Origin: Methylococcaceae bacterium NSP1-1
Lineage (GTDB): Bacteria > Pseudomonadota > Gammaproteobacteria > Methylococcales > Methylomonadaceae
DNA length: 16,605 nucleotides
Assembly: GCA_002256465.1 (NCBI GenBank)
Contig: NQJG01000002.1
Coordinates: forward strand, 1 to 16,605
Reading direction: 5' to 3'
Of this stretch, positions 7,881 through 15,163 are shown one piece after another. The notes below the pieces were generated by a model. It saw nothing but the letters and a program-made list of their open reading frames with translations, did not search any database and had not been told where the DNA came from. Made by a program: the position numbers and the translations under genes. Position 1 is the stretch's first letter; the number at the start of each line of letters is the position of its first letter.

Positions 7881-7946
7881 CTTTCTATTACGATGGTGAA
7901 ATTGTCGGTAACAAGGGAAAAAACGACTTATAAACAGTATGACATT

Positions 7947-9023
7947 TTATTTATATCCATCGCCGGTTCCCAACAAGGCGGCGATGATGTTTTTCTGAAT
8001 TTCCGAAGAACCCGAAAACAGGCGGCTGGAAAGGGCATCGCTGACTAATCTAGCCATCGGGCTGTCTGTTATCAGAGCGCTGCTGCCGAGGATGTGTATT
8101 GCATCCAGACTGGATTGCAGAAATGCTTCTGCGGCGAATAATTTGGTCTGGGCGCTGGCTAGGGTAAGGCGCTTGTCATTGTCTTTCAGGCGCGCGCATT
8201 CATTGACCCAAAGTCTGGTGGTGTCCAGTCTTAATTTCATGTCAGCAATTTTATGACTAATAGCCTGATTTTTACCCAAGTGAGTTCCGTTGACTTTGCG
8301 TTCGCGGCTGAATCTGATCACGCTGTCCAGTTGCCATTCCATGACGCCACAAATTCCGGCAAAAATAAACGCTCGCTCCAGTTCCAGCGCCTGCTGAATC
8401 ATCATGTTGCCGGCGCCGGTTTTGCCCAGTTGTCTGGAATGTGGAATCAGAGCGTTTTGCAGTATGACATCCCCCATGGTCGCACTCTGACAGCCGGATA
8501 CTTGGGGTGAATCAAGAAAGTTGGCACCTTCATCGTCATTATGTACGATGAAAGCGGATAATTTATTGTCCAGACGGGCATAGACGACCAGCAAATCGGC
8601 AATGGGGGTGTTGGTAATAAAGCGCTTGCGGCCGTTCAGTAAAAACCCTTCTTCGGTGCATACAGCAGTCATTGCCAGAGCGTTAAGATCGGAGCCCGCC
8701 TGAATTTCGGTAATGGCATGGCCGCCGACCAGGAGCCCCGCCATTAATTTGTGGATATAGTTTTCCTGTTGCTGGGCATTGCCGTAATTCAGTAGCGGAA
8801 ACAAAGCGCCCCACAGATGGGCGTTGATGGAGAGCAGTAAGCCGCTATCCTTGCAGGCTTTGCCAAGTGCTTCGTGTGCATTCACCATGTCGGCAAAACG
8901 GTTGCCGTTGCCGCCGCGATTTGCCGGGATCGCATGCTTTAAAAGCCCCTGACTTGCGCAATAAAAAAAGCGTTGCCGCGAAGCTGTGGCGTCTCCGGCA
9001 CACGGCAGCTTGTCCATTTCCAT
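7947..9023 (-). CDS. Prolyl-S-PCP dehydrogenase-like acyl-CoA dehydrogenase
   Basis: A 358-residue flavoprotein of the acyl-CoA dehydrogenase family, likely oxidising PCP-bound proline to pyrrole-2-carboxyl-S-PCP (the PltE/RedW/PigA role). It contains AIPANRGGNG (31-40), the FAD/substrate motif ITEIQAGSD (104-112) and FSGSSEIQKNIIA (336-348). The catalytic Glu of medium-chain enzymes (the Glu of the YEGT motif) is replaced by Ser337, while LELER (213-217) supplies Glu216 where isovaleryl-CoA dehydrogenase and, as known for the family, prolyl-PCP dehydrogenases keep their base. The N-terminus is about 20 residues shorter than usual. Its ATG directly follows the TGA of the adenylation gene in the same frame, so both are in one operon and possibly derived from one fused gene. 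It is the last gene of the leftward operon. A true acyl-CoA substrate is the alternative. Confidence 0.85.
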   Translation of the reverse strand: MEMDKLPCAGDATASRQRFFYCASQGLLKHAIPANRGGNGNRFADMVNAHEALGKACKDSGLLLSINAHLWGALFPLLNYGNAQQQENYIHKLMAGLLVGGHAITEIQAGSDLNALAMTAVCTEEGFLLNGRKRFITNTPIADLLVVYARLDNKLSAFIVHNDDEGANFLDSPQVSGCQSATMGDVILQNALIPHSRQLGKTGAGNMMIQQALELERAFIFAGICGVMEWQLDSVIRFSRERKVNGTHLGKNQAISHKIADMKLRLDTTRLWVNECARLKDNDKRLTLASAQTKLFAAEAFLQSSLDAIHILGSSALITDSPMARLVSDALSSRLFSGSSEIQKNIIAALLGTGDGYK

Positions 9024-10469
9024 TCAGTTTTTCTCCAGTTGTTGGTGTAATGTTTGATAGTCGGTCTTGCCGTTCGATAAATATGGCAGCGAATCCAGTA
9101 CAATAAATTTACAAGGTTGCATGTAGGTCGGCAATTTTTGTTTGATTGGCCTGACAATCGCTTCCAGTTTGGCCCCCGGTTTCAGCACAACTGCAGCGGC
9201 GGGACGTTGACCGCTAGAACTGTCCGTGATGCCAATCACGGCGCAGCCAGTTACTTCAGGACATTGTAATAAAACCGCTTCGATTTCCGCTGGTTCAACT
9301 CTGTAGCCTGAGCATTTCAGCATCCGGTCAAGACGACCGTGATAGCAATATTCGCCCCGTTCGTTTAGCGATACTTTATCGCCGGTGTGATAATAGTTAT
9401 CGGTCGATAAAGCGGCTATCAGTTCACCTTGCTGCCAGTAGCCGGACAGATTGTTGGCGCTTTGTACCTGTAATTCACCCATTTCAGCATCGATTTTCAA
9501 GACAGCGCCGCAAGCCGGATAGCCGATCGGGATTGGCCGATCGGTCTGTAGGCGGTCGCGGTCTACCGGCCAATAGCAGCAGACATTGGTTTCGGTGGGG
9601 CCATAAAGGTTATAAAAGTCGACTGCCGGCAATAAAGCACACAGTTTTTTCAACTGAGGCGTCGGAAACACCTCGCCGGCAAACAGAACGGTCTTCAGAT
9701 CAGGCAATGGGGTGGTGGACAAAGAACCTTTCAGGGCGATAAAACTAAGTAAGGACGGCACTGTGTAAAAAACACTGATGCAATATTCGCTTAGCCAGGC
9801 TGTAAGACGACTGGGCGACATTGTCAGGCCTGACGGTACAAAATGAACGCTAGCACCGCAACTTAAGCTACTGAACAGATCGAAAATAGATAGATCGAAA
9901 TGAAAGGGGGCTAATGAAGCAATACGGTCGCAGGGACTGATTTTGAAATTGCAGGCTGCCCAGCCGGCGAAATTGCTTAGGGCTCTGTGACTTAAAGCAA
10001 CGCCTTTGGGTGCGCCGGTGGAGCCGGAAGTATAGAGTATTGCCGCCAGCGCTTCGGCATCGACTTCTGCCGGCCAGCTTGTGCTTGATTGCACAAAAGC
10101 TGTCTGATCAATATCCAGCCAGAGTGCGGATGTTTCCAGCCAGTCCGGGCGATGTCCTTTACCGATGATACATTGGGGAGCGGCATCGTTAATGATGTAA
10201 TTTAAGCGGTTGGCCGGATTTTTGATGTCAAGAGGAATGTAGCAAGCACCTGCACCCAACACGGCGAGTATGGCTATGGCGGCATCGATACCGCGATCCA
10301 GGGCAATGACGACGCGCCGGTAAGGATTTTTCGTATTAGTCAGACAGGCGCTTAACTGGCAGGCCTGTTGTATAAGTTGCTGATAGTTAAGCTGCCGGTC
10401 ACCTTCAACAAAGGCAATATTGTCCGGGGCGCCTTGGCATTGCCGGTTAAATGCGGACAGCAAAGACAT
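9024..10469 (-). CDS. Stand-alone L-prolyl adenylation enzyme
   Basis: A 481-residue AMP-forming enzyme of the NRPS A-domain type, which activates an amino acid and loads it on a carrier protein. Motifs include YTSGSTGAPKG (146-156), NLYGPTE (287-293), YHTGD, GRLDRMLKCSGYRVEP, and the catalytic lysine K468 in NGKTD. Aligning to GrsA by eye, the specificity residues are D192, L193, F196, Y235, L262, A264, L288, V296, C297 and K468, that is DLFYLALVCK. From memory this is the proline code of PltF/RedM-type enzymes. No condensation or carrier domain is fused; the PCP at 11872-12111 is the obvious partner. No clear ribosome site precedes the ATG. It follows the condensation-like gene after 74 bp and abuts the dehydrogenase gene with no spacer. 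Comparable proteins: PltF, PigI, RedM. Confidence 0.92.
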   Translation of the reverse strand: MSLLSAFNRQCQGAPDNIAFVEGDRQLNYQQLIQQACQLSACLTNTKNPYRRVVIALDRGIDAAIAILAVLGAGACYIPLDIKNPANRLNYIINDAAPQCIIGKGHRPDWLETSALWLDIDQTAFVQSSTSWPAEVDAEALAAILYTSGSTGAPKGVALSHRALSNFAGWAACNFKISPCDRIASLAPFHFDLSIFDLFSSLSCGASVHFVPSGLTMSPSRLTAWLSEYCISVFYTVPSLLSFIALKGSLSTTPLPDLKTVLFAGEVFPTPQLKKLCALLPAVDFYNLYGPTETNVCCYWPVDRDRLQTDRPIPIGYPACGAVLKIDAEMGELQVQSANNLSGYWQQGELIAALSTDNYYHTGDKVSLNERGEYCYHGRLDRMLKCSGYRVEPAEIEAVLLQCPEVTGCAVIGITDSSSGQRPAAAVVLKPGAKLEAIVRPIKQKLPTYMQPCKFIVLDSLPYLSNGKTDYQTLHQQLEKN

Positions 10470-10543
10470 GGTTATGAACGCTCATCAGCGGGAATTGCCC
10501 TGATTATGCGCAGCAGAGGTTATTATCATATCAGCCTGGGTGA

Positions 10544-11875
10544 TTATTCGGCTTCTCCCAGTAATTCCGCCAGCATTAACTGATGCAATTTGTCGATTTG
10601 TTCGGAATTGCCGACCGGTTCATTAAAGTTATAGCTCAGGGTTAACTGATTCCGGTAGATACAGCTCAGGAAAGCCAATGCCGGCGGTGTCGTGACCTGA
10701 CAGGCATAAAAAACGGCCTTTATTTCAGCACCGGGAAAGCTGTCTGCCGGAATATCCAGCCGACCGACATCGGAAAACCAGAAGGAACTGCGCTCTTTGC
10801 CCGAGCCGTGGGATTGGCGCAGGATCTTGCCGTATTCTGTCAGTGATAGCCAACTGCCTGCCCACATCAGAGGCAGAAAGGCATAATCCATTTGCTGACG
10901 AATGACCTGGGCATTTTGCTGCTTAAGGTGGGCAAATAATTTTTGCCGGTCTTGAACGGCGTCACGAGGCACTTGCGCAAACAGAGCACAAACATGATTG
11001 CCGGTCATTGGCGTCAATGCCCGTTGCTTGCGCAAATTGAAGGCGTAGGGTGCGCAATAGGCTTCGCCGGCATTGTCAGGATGCATTTTTTCCAGTGCCC
11101 GCATCAGGCAGCCTATGTAATAAAGGCTGGTACCGGTTAGGCCGACATGTTGTCTGGCCAGTTTGATGACCTGTTCGGTTTGTGCTTCGCTCAGCCTTTT
11201 AATGGTGTAGTTCATGCGTTGCGGTGGCAGATCACTGTTGAAAGGCTGAATACTTTCCAGACGGTCCAACTGGTCGATATAGCGTTTGCCTTTCAATAGC
11301 AGGCCGATCTTTTGCCACCAGCGATATTTACCCAGTTGCACATTCACTAATGAGCCTGTTTCAGGCAGGCCGAATTGTTGGCGTTGCACATCATCGGCAG
11401 TGCAGAGATATTTCAGGATTAAATCCGCGCCCCGGGCATCGCCGAACGGATGCATCCAGCGGATAAAAAAAGTATGTTGTTTCGGACCGGTCAACAGATG
11501 AAATTCGATGGGAGCGGAGATTTCCCTTGTCTGTTTATGATTTATAATGCGGTCAAGGGTTTGTTGCTGGAAATCTGCTTCATTTTGGTTATCCGGGCAA
11601 TGATGCTGGAAAAACAGCGTGGGGGGATCGTTGCGTTTACACCAGTAGAAACGTCGTCCGATCTGTCTCAGAGAGGCCTGAGACACGGGAAAGCGCTGGC
11701 TGAATTCGGTAATCCGCTGTTGCAGCGCCTCTATATCCGGGATATTGCTGAGCACCAGAGCAAAACAGCCGTAATTGCCGGCCAGGCCGTCCTTGCGGAT
11801 TTCCTCATCCATGGCGAGGGTGAAGCTATCGGCCGGATTGAGTTTTTCCAGAATATCTTCTTTTTTGATACTCAT
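10544..11875 (-). CDS. Condensation-like acyltransferase
   Basis: A 443-residue protein resembling the condensation-domain/WES acyltransferase superfamily of CoA- and carrier-dependent acyltransferases. The active-site motif HHxxxDG appears as MHPFGDA (141-147): the catalytic second His (H142) and the structural Asp (D146) are kept, the first His and the Gly are not. A later SFWFSDVGRLD is where the DFGWG-like latch region is expected. An upstream in-frame ATG (11899) exists, but I start at 11875 because this ATG overlaps the PCP stop (ATGA), the classic sign of translational coupling. Tight coupling to the PCP suggests that it takes its acyl group from that PCP, for example moving pyrrolyl from PCP to an ACP or an acceptor alcohol or amine. 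The precise reaction is inferred. Confidence 0.75.
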   Translation of the reverse strand: MSIKKEDILEKLNPADSFTLAMDEEIRKDGLAGNYGCFALVLSNIPDIEALQQRITEFSQRFPVSQASLRQIGRRFYWCKRNDPPTLFFQHHCPDNQNEADFQQQTLDRIINHKQTREISAPIEFHLLTGPKQHTFFIRWMHPFGDARGADLILKYLCTADDVQRQQFGLPETGSLVNVQLGKYRWWQKIGLLLKGKRYIDQLDRLESIQPFNSDLPPQRMNYTIKRLSEAQTEQVIKLARQHVGLTGTSLYYIGCLMRALEKMHPDNAGEAYCAPYAFNLRKQRALTPMTGNHVCALFAQVPRDAVQDRQKLFAHLKQQNAQVIRQQMDYAFLPLMWAGSWLSLTEYGKILRQSHGSGKERSSFWFSDVGRLDIPADSFPGAEIKAVFYACQVTTPPALAFLSCIYRNQLTLSYNFNEPVGNSEQIDKLHQLMLAELLGEAE

Positions 11876-12111
11876 CCGTTTTGATGCCGTAAAATCCATT
11901 GTTCCAGTGCATTAAAGGATTGCACATTGTCCGGTTCAATTTCAGTATCGGGCAGGGTAACGCCGTATTCATTCTCGATAAACATAATGAGCCGCATAAT
12001 ACCCATGCTGTCCAGACCGGCCTCCAGAAGATCGTCATCATCGCTGAATTGCGCCGGATCGGCGATAAAAACGAGCTCCTGAAAGATAAAATCGCGTAGT
12101 TTCTTTTTCAT
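11872..12111 (-). CDS. Stand-alone peptidyl/acyl carrier protein
   Basis: A 79-residue carrier protein with the phosphopantetheine site GLDSMGI; Ser35 should carry the 4'-phosphopantetheine arm. It is acidic in the centre (SDDDDLLEAG) and predicted to be all-helical, with the size of PltL, RedO and PigG, the dedicated proline carriers. It is the first gene of the leftward operon, and its TGA overlaps the ATG of the condensation-like gene by ATGA. The adenylation enzyme downstream would load it with proline. It could alternatively serve as ACP for the ketosynthases, but its neighbours favour the proline role. Confidence 0.88.
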   Translation of the reverse strand: MKKKLRDFIFQELVFIADPAQFSDDDDLLEAGLDSMGIMRLIMFIENEYGVTLPDTEIEPDNVQSFNALEQWILRHQNG

Positions 12112-12149
12112 GGCTTTTGTAAGGTATACTAAACGGTTAATGATAGCTG

Positions 12150-12180
12150 ATTAGGGCTACAATAGTCATTAGTAATTAGG
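12150..12180. promoter_or_regulatory. Repeated ATTAGG motif in the divergent cluster promoter
   Basis: The 159-bp gap between the two operons carries TGATTAGGGCTA (12148-12159) and TAATTAGGATAG (12173-12184), similar sequences 25 bp apart on the same strand. The spacing, close to 2.4 turns, could suit a dimeric regulator. This is weak evidence on sequence alone. Confidence 0.25.
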
Positions 12181-12211
12181 ATAGCCGAATATTTTTCAGG
12201 CATAGTTTGCG

Positions 12212-12239
12212 TTGAAATAACTTGAGAGACATTTACAGA
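12212..12239 (+). promoter_or_regulatory. Candidate promoter of the rightward operon
   Basis: TTGAAA (12212-12217), 16 bp, TACAGA (12234-12239), about 30 bp before the ATG at 12271. The -10 is a moderate match (four of six). Confidence 0.3.
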
Positions 12240-12270
12240 ATGAAAATAGAAATGCGGACAGGTTGGAATT

Positions 12271-13515
12271 ATGGCTGATAGAGGAAGCGTCATTATTATT
12301 GGCGCAGGACCGGCAGGCAGTATTGCCGGGGCTTTGCTAAGCAATAAAGGTTATCGGGCCACCATTGTAGAACGGGATGCTTTTCCTCGCTTTAGTATAG
12401 GCGAGAGCTTATTGCCCCAGTGCATGGAATTTATTGAGCAGGCCGGGATGCTCGATGCAGTGCAGGCGGCAGGTTTTCAATTAAAAACCGGAGCGGCATT
12501 TTTGCATAAAGACAAACATTCCGAATTTTGTTTTGCCGATAAATTTACCGACGGCTTCGATTCCACCTATCAGGTGCAGCGCGACCGTTTTGATGCCCTG
12601 CTGGCCGATGAAGCACAGCGCATGGGGGTTGAAATTCGCTGGCAGCAGGAAGTGATTGCGGCTGATTTTAGCGGCACCAAGCCGACCCTGACGATCAAAG
12701 ACACAAGTGGACGTCATGATCAGCTGACCGCCGATTTTGTACTGGATGCCAGTGGCTTTGGCCGGGTATTACCGCGCCTGCTGGATCTGGAAAAACCTTC
12801 CGGTTTTCCGGTGAGACAGGCATTGTTTACTCATCTGGAAGACCGGATTGATGACGCAGGCTATGATCGCAATAAAATCCGCATTATCGTTCACCCCGAA
12901 CTGAATGATGTCTGGTATTGGTTGATTCCGTTCAGTAACGGGCGCTGCAGTATCGGTGTAGTAGGCGAAGCGGAGGTGTTTAATATTCACGGAGCAGATC
13001 GGCAATCCGTGTTGAAACAATTCATTACCGAGGAGCCGGGCTTGTTCGCCCTTTTGCATAATGCGGTATTTGATACGCCGGTCAACAGTATTAGCGGTTA
13101 CAGCGCCAACGTCAAGAGCTTGTATGGCAAGGGTTATGCCTTGCTGGGCAATGCGGGCGAATTTCTCGATCCGGTATTTTCCTCCGGCGTCACTATCGCC
13201 ATGAAATCAGCCAGTTTGGCGTTTGATGTGCTGGATCGGCAATTTAACGGATTGCCGGCCGACTGGCAAAGCGATTTTGCAGAGCCCTTGCAGAAAGGTG
13301 TGGAAACTTTTCGCACCTTCGTTACCTCATGGTATGAGGGCGGTTTACAGGATGTGGTGTTCTACCCGCACATGAAGAAAGTCGAACAAATGAATGACAT
13401 TAAACAGATGATCTGTTCGATTCTGGCCGGTTATGTCTGGGACGAGAATAATCCTTATGTCAAAAATCATAGTCTTCGCCTGAAAACGTTGGTGGAGTTG
13501 TGTCGCGAGCCCTGA
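12271..13515 (+). CDS. Flavin-dependent halogenase-like protein
   Basis: A 414-residue FAD enzyme. GAGPAGS (11-17) is the nucleotide-binding motif; IGESLLP (43-49) follows; Lys72 in FQLKTGA lies where halogenases keep their catalytic lysine; WYWLIP (215-220) is an intact WxWxIP halogenase signature; GNAGEFLDPVFSSGV is the second FAD motif. Known enzymes use FADH2 from a partner flavin reductase, oxygen and chloride or bromide, and the pyrrole group acts on PCP-bound pyrrole. The neighbouring pyrrole-forming genes fit that well. It is shorter than most pyrrole halogenases, and similar proteins without proven halogenation exist in polyene clusters, so a hydroxylase or dehydrogenase role is not excluded. 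It is the first gene of the rightward operon, 6 bp before the ketosynthase ATG. No flavin reductase is seen in the window. Confidence 0.8.
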   Translation: MADRGSVIIIGAGPAGSIAGALLSNKGYRATIVERDAFPRFSIGESLLPQCMEFIEQAGMLDAVQAAGFQLKTGAAFLHKDKHSEFCFADKFTDGFDSTYQVQRDRFDALLADEAQRMGVEIRWQQEVIAADFSGTKPTLTIKDTSGRHDQLTADFVLDASGFGRVLPRLLDLEKPSGFPVRQALFTHLEDRIDDAGYDRNKIRIIVHPELNDVWYWLIPFSNGRCSIGVVGEAEVFNIHGADRQSVLKQFITEEPGLFALLHNAVFDTPVNSISGYSANVKSLYGKGYALLGNAGEFLDPVFSSGVTIAMKSASLAFDVLDRQFNGLPADWQSDFAEPLQKGVETFRTFVTSWYEGGLQDVVFYPHMKKVEQMNDIKQMICSILAGYVWDENNPYVKNHSLRLKTLVELCREP

Positions 13516-13521
13516 TTGTTT

Positions 13522-14703
13522 ATGAGGCTGTATATTAATGACCTCGGCATCCTGTCCGCTGCCGGTAATAATGGTGGTGAGATGTTGCACCATTTGCAGG
13601 CAGGAGACCGGTCAGGTTTGGTTAGGACCGATGAGTATTCGCCCCATCAGGCGGTTTATTTAGGTGCTGTCCAGGCCGAATTGCCCGAAATCGGGGAAAA
13701 ATATAGCATTTATGATTGCAGAAACAATCAATTGTTGTTAGCTGCGTCGTGTCAGATTAAGGCGACAGTCAACCGCATGATTAAAAACTATGGTGTTGAC
13801 AGAATCGGCGTGGTAATCGGAACCAGCACATCCGGCGTTAGAAATACGGAACTGGCGCTGGCAGAAGTCGCCAGAGGCAGGCCTAAACCGCAAAAGTTTC
13901 ATTATAAACAGCAGCAGTTTGCTGGTGGGGCCGATTTTCTTGCATCTGTTCTGGGTCTGAAAGGCCCTGCCTATGCTATATCAACAGCCTGCTCATCCAG
14001 CGGCAGGGCGTTCGCCTCGGCGCGCAGGTTGATTGCTTTGGGCCTCTGCGATGCCGTTATTGTCGGCGGTGCCGATAGCTTATGCCGTTTTACGGTGTGT
14101 GGGTTTGAAGCCCTGGAGTCCTTATCGGCCGGATTGTGCAAACCTTTTGGTCCGCACCGGGACGGTATCAATTTATCCGAGGCGGTGAGCCTTTTTGTAT
14201 TAAGCAAGGATGAGGGGCCTGTATTGCTACAAGGTATTGGCGCCAGTAGTGATGCCTATCATTTCTCCGCACCCGACCCTACCGGCAGCGCCGTGATTGC
14301 TGCCATGGAAATGGCATTGGCGGATGCACAGATGCGGCCGGAACAAATTGACTATATTAATATGCATGGTACCGCGACACCCTTGAATGATGCGATGGAA
14401 AGCAAAGCGATAATGCAGGTATTTGGCGATACGGTTGCCGTCAGTTCGACCAAGGGCATGACCGGCCATGCTTTAGGGGCTGCTGCTGCTCTGGAGTTGG
14501 GCATTTGTTGGTTGTTATTGACACAGCGCGATGAACAGGGATTATTAATACCGAATATTAATGGTGATGGACTGGACCGCACTTTGCCGGCTTTGAATTT
14601 TGTAAAACCGGGTCAGACATTGGGAAGACGCATTAAACAGTGTCAAAGCAATTCATTTGCCTTTGGTGGTAACAATATTTCGATCATCATCTCGCATGTA
14701 TGA
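13522..14703 (+). CDS. Beta-ketoacyl-ACP synthase, ApeO-like
   Basis: A 393-residue thiolase-fold condensing enzyme that would extend an acyl chain by decarboxylative condensation with malonyl-ACP. The Cys-His-His triad is complete: Cys157 in STACSSSG, His282 in NMHGTATP and His316 in GMTGHALGA, with Lys311 before it. It is therefore an active ketosynthase and not a chain-length factor. The start at ATG 13522 is 6 bp past the halogenase stop; a TTG at 13516 is also possible but less likely, and the ribosome site is weak. Its TGA overlaps the ATG of the dehydratase (ATGA). The N-terminal region is divergent from FabF and resembles the KS of aryl-polyene clusters; that assignment rests mainly on order (KS, dehydratase, KS). 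Confidence 0.88.
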   Translation: MRLYINDLGILSAAGNNGGEMLHHLQAGDRSGLVRTDEYSPHQAVYLGAVQAELPEIGEKYSIYDCRNNQLLLAASCQIKATVNRMIKNYGVDRIGVVIGTSTSGVRNTELALAEVARGRPKPQKFHYKQQQFAGGADFLASVLGLKGPAYAISTACSSSGRAFASARRLIALGLCDAVIVGGADSLCRFTVCGFEALESLSAGLCKPFGPHRDGINLSEAVSLFVLSKDEGPVLLQGIGASSDAYHFSAPDPTGSAVIAAMEMALADAQMRPEQIDYINMHGTATPLNDAMESKAIMQVFGDTVAVSSTKGMTGHALGAAAALELGICWLLLTQRDEQGLLIPNINGDGLDRTLPALNFVKPGQTLGRRIKQCQSNSFAFGGNNISIIISHV

Positions 14704-15140
14704 AAAAGTTTGCTGTCGAAGAATTGCTGCCACATAGCGGCCGAATGGTGTTGCTGAACCGGGTCATTGAATTTGATGAAGAAAATATGGTTGCAGAAGT
14801 GATTGTGCGTGATGATGGATTATTTGGTCACGATAACACGGTACCCGCTTGGCTTGGGATAGAATACATGGCCCAAACCATCGCAGCGCTCGGAGGTATG
14901 AAGCGCAGACTGGCAGGAAAAAACCTCAATCCGGGTTTTTTACTGGGAACCAGACGGTATGATTGTAATGTTGGCCTATTTGCTGCGGGTTCGGTTTTAA
15001 CCGTTAGCGTCAAGCGATTGGTAGAGGATCAGGGACTGGGAGTGTTTGATTGCCGTATTACAGCTGAAGGTATATTGGCTTCGGCAAAACTGAATGTTTA
15101 TCAGCCTGATACAGCCATAAATCGGGTGATAACCAACTAA
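14700..15140 (+). CDS. 3-Hydroxyacyl-ACP dehydratase, ApeP-type hotdog protein
   Basis: A 146-residue hotdog-fold dehydratase that removes water from 3-hydroxyacyl-ACP to give the trans-double bond of a polyene. LLPHSGRMVLL (9-19) is typical of the APE-associated group. In the central segment GHDNTVPAWLGIEYMAQ, His44 and Glu55 correspond to the catalytic pair of FabZ. It is translationally coupled to the upstream ketosynthase (ATGA) and followed by 23 bp before the next start. In E. coli-type APE clusters a ketoreductase (ApeQ) normally sits between ApeP and the next ketosynthase; it is missing here. Confidence 0.88.
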   Translation: MKKFAVEELLPHSGRMVLLNRVIEFDEENMVAEVIVRDDGLFGHDNTVPAWLGIEYMAQTIAALGGMKRRLAGKNLNPGFLLGTRRYDCNVGLFAAGSVLTVSVKRLVEDQGLGVFDCRITAEGILASAKLNVYQPDTAINRVITN

Positions 15141-15163
15141 AGAAAACGATAAATGGAGTATTG

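Noticed and set aside
7881..7946. Terminator between the convergent genes
   Set aside because: No stem of useful length followed by a T run on either strand.
11876..11899. Upstream ATG of the condensation-like gene (8 extra residues)
   Set aside because: The ATG at 11875 overlaps the PCP stop as ATGA, a standard coupling arrangement.
12240..12278. Twelve-codon ORF upstream of the halogenase-like gene as a regulatory leader
   Set aside because: It has no ribosome site and no run of a specific codon; overlap with the ATG is probably chance.
13522..14703. Chain-length factor instead of ketosynthase
   Set aside because: The active-site Cys and both His residues are present, whereas chain-length factors lack the Cys.
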